Positions 57,400 through 64,000 of a stretch of 64,000 nt of DNA are shown in pieces. The notes below the pieces were generated by a model, which saw only the letters and a program-made list of their open reading frames with translations, did no database searches and had not been told where the DNA came from. Position 1 is the first letter of the stretch. Every line of letters begins with the position of its first letter. The position numbers were made by a program, and so were the translations under genes. Source of the DNA: Ceratodon purpureus (Eukaryota > Streptophyta > Bryopsida > Pseudoditrichales > Ditrichaceae); assembly GCA_014871385.1 (NCBI GenBank), contig CM026426.1, positions 30,927,452-30,991,451 of the forward strand. Direction: 5' to 3'.

Positions 57400-57930
57400 T
57401 AGATTACAAAAAATATAAAGAAAGAGTGGAAGAAGAATGGAAGAAGATAGGAAGAATAAAATATGAGAAGATAGAATGGGAGAAGAATGGAAGAATAAAA
57501 ATAAATGTAAAAAAAATAATAGAAGAAGAGTGGAACAATAACAAAATGAGAAGATTGAATAGCAAAGAAATGGAAGAATAACAAGATAAAAAAAATAAAA
57601 ATAAATGGATGACAAAACGAAGAAAAATAAATAAAAAAAAATAGAATGGAAGAATGACGTAAGAAAGAAGAAACTAGAAGTTATAGTGAGAAAGAAATGG
57701 AAGAGTAAAAAAATAGAGGATTGAATGAAAGTCAAATGGGGGGAAGAAAAAAAAAAAAAAAAAACATAGAATGGGAGAGAAATGGAAAGAATAAAAAATA
57801 AATAAATACATAATGGAAGAGGAATGGATGAAGAAAAAATTAGAAGATAGAATGGAAGAATAATGTAAGAATACGGTAAAAAAAATAAGAATATAGAATG
57901 GAAGAGGAATGGAAAAATCACACATATAAT
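57400..57930. repeat. Purine-rich degenerate minisatellite inside the CACTA element
   Basis: Units like GAAGAATGGAAGAATAAAAA. It is the reverse complement of the tract at 37130-38830. The reverse-strand ORFs here are products of composition. Confidence 0.8.
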
Positions 57931-60112
57931 GGATAGGTATTGGATGATAAATGTATAATCCGGATGTAATATTTTATGTGGATGAAAACTAAATACTAGA
58001 TGATATTTTTCATTTGGTTAATGATTCCCTGAGTATATAAGCTGGGGCGTTAAGGTTTGAAGTTCTTATTGCGGACTGTGAGTAGTGGATGAAAAAAATT
58101 AGCAACTTCTTTTGATGGAAACAATTAGGTAGATTAAAAATGTCTATTGAATGAAAACAATTATGTATGTGTATGGATGAGAAAATACTGAGCCTATCAT
58201 TTTACAAGTGTTGTTTCCTTTGAAATTTTTTCTTATCATTCTGCGCCCTTCGAAATGACGAGCAACTTGGGTAGAAAATGGGAGATTTTGATTGATTGTT
58301 GGCTTCGCGGATGTAGAGCAGATTTTTATAAAATCTATAACTTTTGTATTGTAACTCTAGATGCTATGAAATTTGCGCCAGTGGAAAGCTACCAATGAAA
58401 ACTATGTGTATTTAAAATTTAATATTTAAAAAAAAAATATAGGAGCTCAAAATAGCCTGACTAGAAGTGCTTCGAGTACATTGTGGACGCAAAGGTTGTA
58501 CTACTATGATGATAGTAGGTATGTTCATAAATAATTTTATATAAAGAAAAAAATCCAAAGATGAAAAAAATAAAAATAAAAATTACTTGGAGCAAATTCC
58601 CTTCACATACACTTTAGTGTCACTCCATTGAAAAGAAAAAATGAAGAAATAAGTGCCTTCATCATCTCATGTGTGTCCATTCCACTACCCTTACAATACC
58701 CCTTTCTTCTAGTACAACCTAAGACACTAAATAAAATAACTAATAATCACCACAACAAAAAAATCCCTTGAAAACATACAAACTCAAGAAATGAGTGCAC
58801 TCACAAGTCCTCACAGCCACCCTCCTAGTTCAGCTCACACATTAGGTCTCAACAGATTTGCTTTGGACTGCCTCAAATATAGTAGGCACAAGGACTAAAG
58901 CTAAGTAAAAAAAACTTCCAAGTCATAAGCACTACCTATGCACCAAGCATCCATATGGGTCAACATATCCATCCAACCTGTAATTCGACTTAGCAGGCAG
59001 CGCCCCCCTCCTCAGGCGTTCATGTGCAACAACCTTCTCTCTCTCTCTTTTTGCTTGCGCCCACGTCCCCTTCGCCCTTTATGTTGCCACCACATCTGCC
59101 ACACTCATGACCCCCTTCCTCTCCCATTCTATTCCTCCCTCTCTTCTCTTTGCATTACATCACCTCTCTTTTTTGCATGCATGATTTGATCATAAGATAG
59201 GGTTTGTGCTATTACACCCTTCTTCTTTTGTCAGCGACTTGGCTTGGCGCTGGAGCATCGGAGTGGTGGATGGCCATGGCTCTAAGTGGGTGCAGCGGTT
59301 CTGCCAAGGGTCCATTTTGGTAAAAAATTGAAAATCTCCCTGATTTACACCATTGTTAATTCGTTGGATTTGCTTTGTAAGGCCAGTGGTGGCATTCAAG
59401 AGCATGATTTAGGGTTTTGTGTGTTGGGTTTCTTAGGTGTGTGGTTTGGAGGTTGGTAGGAGAAATAAACTTCAGTTTTGAAGACGCATAGATGTAGTTC
59501 TAGAATGCATTGAGAAGTTTGAGGTTTCTTTTTGAATGCCGTAGCCTTCTAATTCCTTGTGTGATAGGTATTTTGGTAGCTTCAGCGTGGATGGAATGAT
59601 GTCCACCTTCGAGTTGCACTTGATTTTAGGATATCCCTCAAATAGAATGTATGTAATTTAACTCCACTCTCTCATTGCTGCTAAATTTCCACGCATGACC
59701 TCTAACCAAGGACTTCTCACATCCCAATACTTGTTGTTGTAATTGCTTACAAGGAATCTTTTGCAGCAATTACTTATGCTTTGCCAAATTGGTATCTCTT
59801 TCCACTTCACGAGCTTCGCATGCTAAAATGTCGGAAACCAGTGGGGGGTCTCTTTCTGTAGGATGCTGTTTTAGAATAATTGAGAATGCACACGTTTAAA
59901 TTTTGAGGTATTCCATTGTCTTCTTGAAGTGGTTGCACTACTATCCTTTTTTTAGATCTTGATATTAAATTTTTGGAATGTCAGGGCTGAGGGAAGGGAC
60001 AATCGTCTTTTCAAGTATGTTTAGCCAAGACCTCAAACATGCCTTTATATACTCACTATGGCCAACTTGCTCAATCATATAGAGACTAGTTTGCAAAATG
60101 CTAATGTTGCAG
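57931..60112. other. CACTA interior without a supported gene
   Basis: AT-rich to 58600, then mixed sequence. GAGTATATAAGCTGG near 58032 could be a TATA box, but no gene start is evident downstream. Confidence 0.3.
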
Positions 60113-60325
60113 GCTGTGGACTCTAAATCTAGCGGAGCAGGTGACATCAAGAAAGACGTCGTTGTCGCATCTGATGTCGCAAAGAACAATGAGCCTGTTT
60201 CATTCGATTTCACAGACAACGCTGGCACACGTAGTTTAGAAGAAATATAGTGTGCACAAGAAGTTCCAAATGCTGCTGAGGATTCGCGCGACGTGGCTAT
60301 CCCAGCGATAGTGGAGTCACTTCAG
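60113..60325 (+). pseudogene. Exon inside the CACTA element, unknown protein
   Basis: The acceptor ATGTTGCAG precedes 60113 and the donor GTAAGG follows 60325; the exon is 71 codons in a single frame (AVDSKSSGAGDIKKDVVVAS..., ending AIPAIVESLQ), broken only by TAG at 60248. A further short exon may start near 60448. No domain is recognised. It may be the second (TNPA-like) gene of the element or captured sequence. Confidence 0.45.
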
Positions 60326-61500
60326 GTAAGGCACTTTTGACATAAATGGTTCTAAGGCTTGTAATCCCATCAAATAATCCTAGTAATTTCATGTGGTTGT
60401 AAATGGTAATGCTCTTTGAAATGTTTCTGATTGCATGGTTATGCAAGAGGTGGTCGCTGCGCTACTCGACTTTCAAACAAGCCACCGTCGTATACATCGC
60501 ATTCTGCAGCAACAAAGCCATCTAAGCCTCCAAGGACCCCTCACAAGAAGTGACAAAGCATAGACAAAGTAGCCTCGTCATGCAGATCGACCTTCGTAGG
60601 TTTTATTTTTTAAATTCCTCATGGAACTAACATGTATGCAAGGTGCCGTGGTTTTATGGTATCTTAGACTTTTTGAAAGGTCGAACTTCTTTGTTGCAAC
60701 ATCCATGCTAGAATGAAACGTGCCTATTTGTTTTCAACTTTTTACTACAACCATCATCGTTTCAGAAACATGTGTCATCGGGTTCATTTATGAAATGCCA
60801 ATTTTGACATTATTTCGAAATACTGTATGTGATGAGCCACATTTAGTGCATGTCATTGGCAATGTTTATTGTAACGCTATGTCTAAACTGACGTCAAAAA
60901 CATGTTTTTTGAAACGTTATGTCATTGGCGGTGTTTATTGTAACGTTATTTTGACATCATTTAAGACTATAAACATGACGCCAAAAACAACGCTCCGATG
61001 TCTATTCTGATGTCATAGTCAACATTCTGAGCAACACAAAAAGTTGACGTGGACAGTTTACATCAGGATTTAAAATTTTTCACATCATCATTTTAGAATT
61101 TCCATGTCAGCTTGTAGAAATTTCCATGTCATCATTTTCATTTTCACGGTCATCATTTTAGACGTATCATGTTACTTTTTGAGAATCTACTTCACCGATG
61201 CGGGCAATTTGAGGCTGCTGAAGAAAAAAACACACGTGGCTGCTCTTGTTCACGTCGAGCTTAGGTGGCGCACTAGATCCCTCTATGTGTCCTTTTCTAG
61301 ATAGATGTGATAACCATGTCATTTTTGACGTCAGAGAAAAATCGTCACGTTTTTTGCCACATTCATATAAAATTTTCACGTTAAGCGTCACATCAGAAAT
61401 GACAGATTTTAGATGACGTCAACAATGACATGGCACACGTTTCTTGCAACGTCCAACCATGTTATTCTTAATGTCACAAAAAATGCGGTTTCTTATAGTG

Positions 61501-61561
61501 CATTGAGGCCCAACGAGTGGAAAGAACAATGCTGCAGAAACTTGAATTGCTAAAGTTTTAA
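61501..61561 (+). pseudogene. ORF split by the CACTA insertion, right part
   Basis: Reads IEAQRVERTMLQKLELLKF and then TAA at 61559-61561, in frame with the sequence ending at 56706 once one CAT copy is removed. It completes an Ala/Glu-rich helical C-terminus. Confidence 0.6.
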
Positions 61562-62156
61562 ATTCTCCCACTTGATACATGCATAGGCTTCATACCAAGA
61601 ATTCAGAGCTACCGTATTAGTCAAAGGTGCTGAAATGGTGGATAACCTAGTTAGGTGAGGAGAGGATTCTTCTGCAGGATTCTCTAGTGTAGACCAATTG
61701 TGAAGACTGAAGCTTCTTACATTGCAGACATTAACCTACATTGCAGATAGATCTACTAGTTCATGCAACACATTCCTCTTTTACACTAATGAGTTGGCAC
61801 GACCAGCACTTCTCAGCATATACATTTACACTTTTTTTTTGCATACAATATAAGATGAAAAGTGTCAAAGTTACTTTATTACGTGGATGTACCATTTTGA
61901 CCGAGGCATGTGTTGGAGTGAGGTTACCGGGTAATGAAAACTTACTTACTGAAAATTTATTGGAATTTACTAAACCCGATGAAAATACCATGTGAAGTGG
62001 AAAAGAAGGGCACCCCAAGTTAAATTAAAAGAATAGTTAACAAAAAAACTCAACATAATTATTATTTTTGTTGCGAAGTTAAAGCACTTGTCATTTGATT
62101 GACAAAAAGTTGACGAAAATGATTAGAGAGATGAAAATTGACTGAACACCAAGGCT
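61562..62156. other. Spacer
   Basis: No gene or repeat recognised. Confidence 0.25.
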
Positions 62157-64000
62157 TTGAGCCAATTTTGTCATTTTGGACATTTTGGTGTCAACTTTCA
62201 GTCATATTTACACTATTATCTTGTAGTGTGTGATGGGATATCGAAATTCTCTAGTTTTGAGGCAAGGCTAGCTAAATTTATCTCTGCCAGTGGTACGAGA
62301 TTGGGATTGGCTTGTAGGACCAACGCTACTTGCTCCAGAGATAATCCTTTCAACCAATTGGTGCCTACATTGTGTTGGATTTAGTCGGTTTTGTCAGGGG
62401 TTACGGAGTTGTCTACTGAGATAACGATGGTCCGTCCCTGCCTATGTATCCGAATATGGTTTTGGGCCCACTCATGGATGGCATTCATGTCCCTTAACCA
62501 CGACTATCCAAGAATAATGGGAAAATTGCTACGGTCTGGCATCTCTATGATCGCAAAGGTGGCAGGTGTCGTGACGCCATGCGTGGTTATTGCCACAGAG
62601 GATAGTATTCCCAATGGAGTAACAGGGGCGTCATTAGCCATTTGCAAGATGAATTGTGCGGCTTTGGGGCGAAGAAGTCCCAAGTTCTTCCTAACTGATT
62701 GCTCATAACATTGACGCTTGAGCCGCCATCGACCAACACGTTTAATAGTTCGAACTGTCCAAGTTGGATCCGAATGCTGCAGCGTTAGGGTCTAAGGTCG
62801 TGGAGTTAACTTCAATTACCTTGGGGTCTTTAGGTAGACTTGGTACCGCGGCTTGTTGTAGATATTTGTGGAATTCAGGGTGATTTGGATTAGTTTGGAC
62901 AGCTTAATGGTGACATTGGTGTTATCGACGATCTGCTGAAGGCTTACGGGTGGCGCTGTCTCTAATTCTTCTTGTGTATCCTTTTGTATCTGGTGTAATC
63001 TTTCCTAGTGATTGGGTAGGGAAGGTTTCTTGTGCTCAATAGCATGATCATCCATTTTACTATTTGAAAATGTCTGAGACCTGGTGGAAACGGCGGCCGT
63101 GGTGATTGCCGCGACTTTGGCTCTTGCTCCATGTACTTCTGTGATGGTGACTCCCCCCCTCCTTGGTGAGGGTCCTTGGTTGTCCTTGGGCTGTGTGTTT
63201 GTGTTTGGTGATGGTGCTGCCCATCTCTAGCGTAGGATTAGACATTAACCCTGGCGGTGATGTAGCGAACCACATTTCCAGCATCCATCATTGCGTGCAG
63301 GTTGGAACGCATCAACTTCAATCTCCTCAGCCTGCATTGCCGCTGTGGACGTCCTTGGTTGTTTAGTGTCATTAATGCGTTGGTTGGTGTTAGCAAACTG
63401 GCATCGACCGCCATGGATTTTGCCACAGCTGCCGCATAGAGCCGCGGTGATTGTGGTGTCAGGCTGTAAGGCACGCAATGGTAGTAGGGGCGTTTATAAT
63501 CTGTGAAGAGCTCCCAACTTCCGAATGATATCATTGGCTGCATCAAAGATCTCTTGTAATTTTTTAACACCACAAATCCCAATGCCTTGTCGAATCTAGG
63601 GTAATAAACCCTTTCTGAACCATTTGCACAGATAGTCTTCCTAAGGTTTTGATTAAGTTTGTCTGCCAGTTGTTTAAATTTGTCATAAAATTTGTCAACA
63701 GGCTCCTCCTTGCTCTGAGTAATGCTACCAAGAGCTTGTAAGATCTCCGAAGTGGTTTTGAGTTTCCTAAACTTGTCTAAAAAAACTGGCCTCTATTTCC
63801 TCCCAAGACGACAAAGGGTGTTCTGTTCCAAAATCAATGTACCAATTGATATGATTTCCTTGTAGGGTAGTTCCCAAAATGTTTTGTAGGTCAGCTGGGT
63901 TGGTGATTCTGATTGTCCTAGCTATGACCCTAAACCTTCATATTTGCCAATCAGGGTCAGCAAAGTCGTCGAACACTAGATAGGGGATCTTTGGCAGCTT
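62157..64000 (-). mobile_element. Ty3/gypsy-type retrotransposon fragment: gag and aspartic protease, partial
   Basis: The reverse strand reads gag and then protease, entering from the right edge. The gag part (64000-63300) shows INWYIDFGTEHPLSSWEEIEASF and NHFGDLTS, with several stops and shifts. A zinc-knuckle-like CGSCGKIHGGRC lies near 63420 and a second Cys/His cluster (CWKCGSLHH) near 63270. Protease: LLNVLVDGGSSVNVMS near 62720-62750 (active-site Asp in DGG), then after a shift RPKAAQFILQMANDAPVTPLG and NFPIILG, with SWLRDMNAIHEWAQ after a stop. No reverse transcriptase or LTR lies in the window. The copy is decayed. Confidence 0.75.

Larger units (their letters stand above)
56707..61500. 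mobile_element. CACTA (En/Spm) element with perfect CAT target duplication, 4794 bp
   Basis: The left end CACTATAAGAAAACCGTATTTTTGG pairs with the right end, which on the reverse strand reads CACTATAAGAAACCGCATTTTTTG. CAT precedes 56707 (56704-56706) and follows 61500 (61501-61503), the 3-bp duplication expected for CACTA elements. Removing the element and one CAT restores an open frame across the junction. Subterminal GACGTC and AACGT motifs crowd both ends. No transposase core is visible, so it is probably non-autonomous. Confidence 0.9.

Noticed and set aside
57172-57925. Reverse-strand Phe-rich ORFs inside the CACTA element
   Set aside because: Same composition artefact on the complementary strand.

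Overview
The window reads as nuclear DNA of a green plant of the streptophyte type. The one clearly intact host gene is a 17-exon APC6/CDC16 homologue (4283-10201), and its protein follows land-plant APC6 closely. Most of the rest is repeat: CACTA (En/Spm) elements of the plant DUF4218/DUF4216 type, a Mutator-like transposase, a hAT transposase, a Ty3/gypsy fragment and several minisatellites. Short GT-AG introns occur throughout. A large, repeat-rich charophyte alga such as Chara would fit, but that is inference and no similarity search was possible.

Layout. 1-4030: decayed CACTA element (DUF4218 exon joined to a DUF4216 exon), a 228-bp tandem repeat and an orphan acidic exon. 4283-10201: APC6. 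11230-14440: Mutator-like transposase followed by a partial duplicate of its promoter and first exon. 16284-20649: ten-exon gene combining a ParB-like domain with a beta-class amino-DNA methyltransferase, apparently frame-damaged. 20913-22973: F-box-like reverse-strand ORF with a 650-bp tandem duplication at its 5' side. 22974-36067: about 13.1 kb bounded by hAT-like inverted ends (CAGGGTTGTCA / CATGGTTGTCA) and holding at least four genes: a coiled-coil protein, a RING-like protein, a BED/DUF659/hATC transposase and a protein kinase-like protein. Each gene has its own array of GCGCCCG motifs ending in a TATA box. 36640-39640: CGGCC clusters around a long pyrimidine-rich tract. 40020-41880: decayed low-complexity gene with a 12-residue repeat. 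42820-44760: second kinase-like gene, reverse strand. 44740-54732: region bounded by a 20-bp inverted repeat, holding a SUVR-type SET-domain methyltransferase gene and a convergent DDE-like transposase gene. 55160-55980: tandem repeats. 56112-61561: an ORF split by a 4.8-kb CACTA element with a perfect CAT target duplication. 62157-64000: Ty3/gypsy gag-protease on the reverse strand, running off the window.

How the parts relate. The mobile units look like multi-gene elements that carry regulatory or enzyme genes (kinase, RING, SET, DNA methyltransferase) beside transposases, and in two units the genes share duplicated promoter modules. Almost all of these genes carry premature stops. Most of the stops are TAG, which fits silenced copies decaying by C-to-T change at methylated CAG sites.
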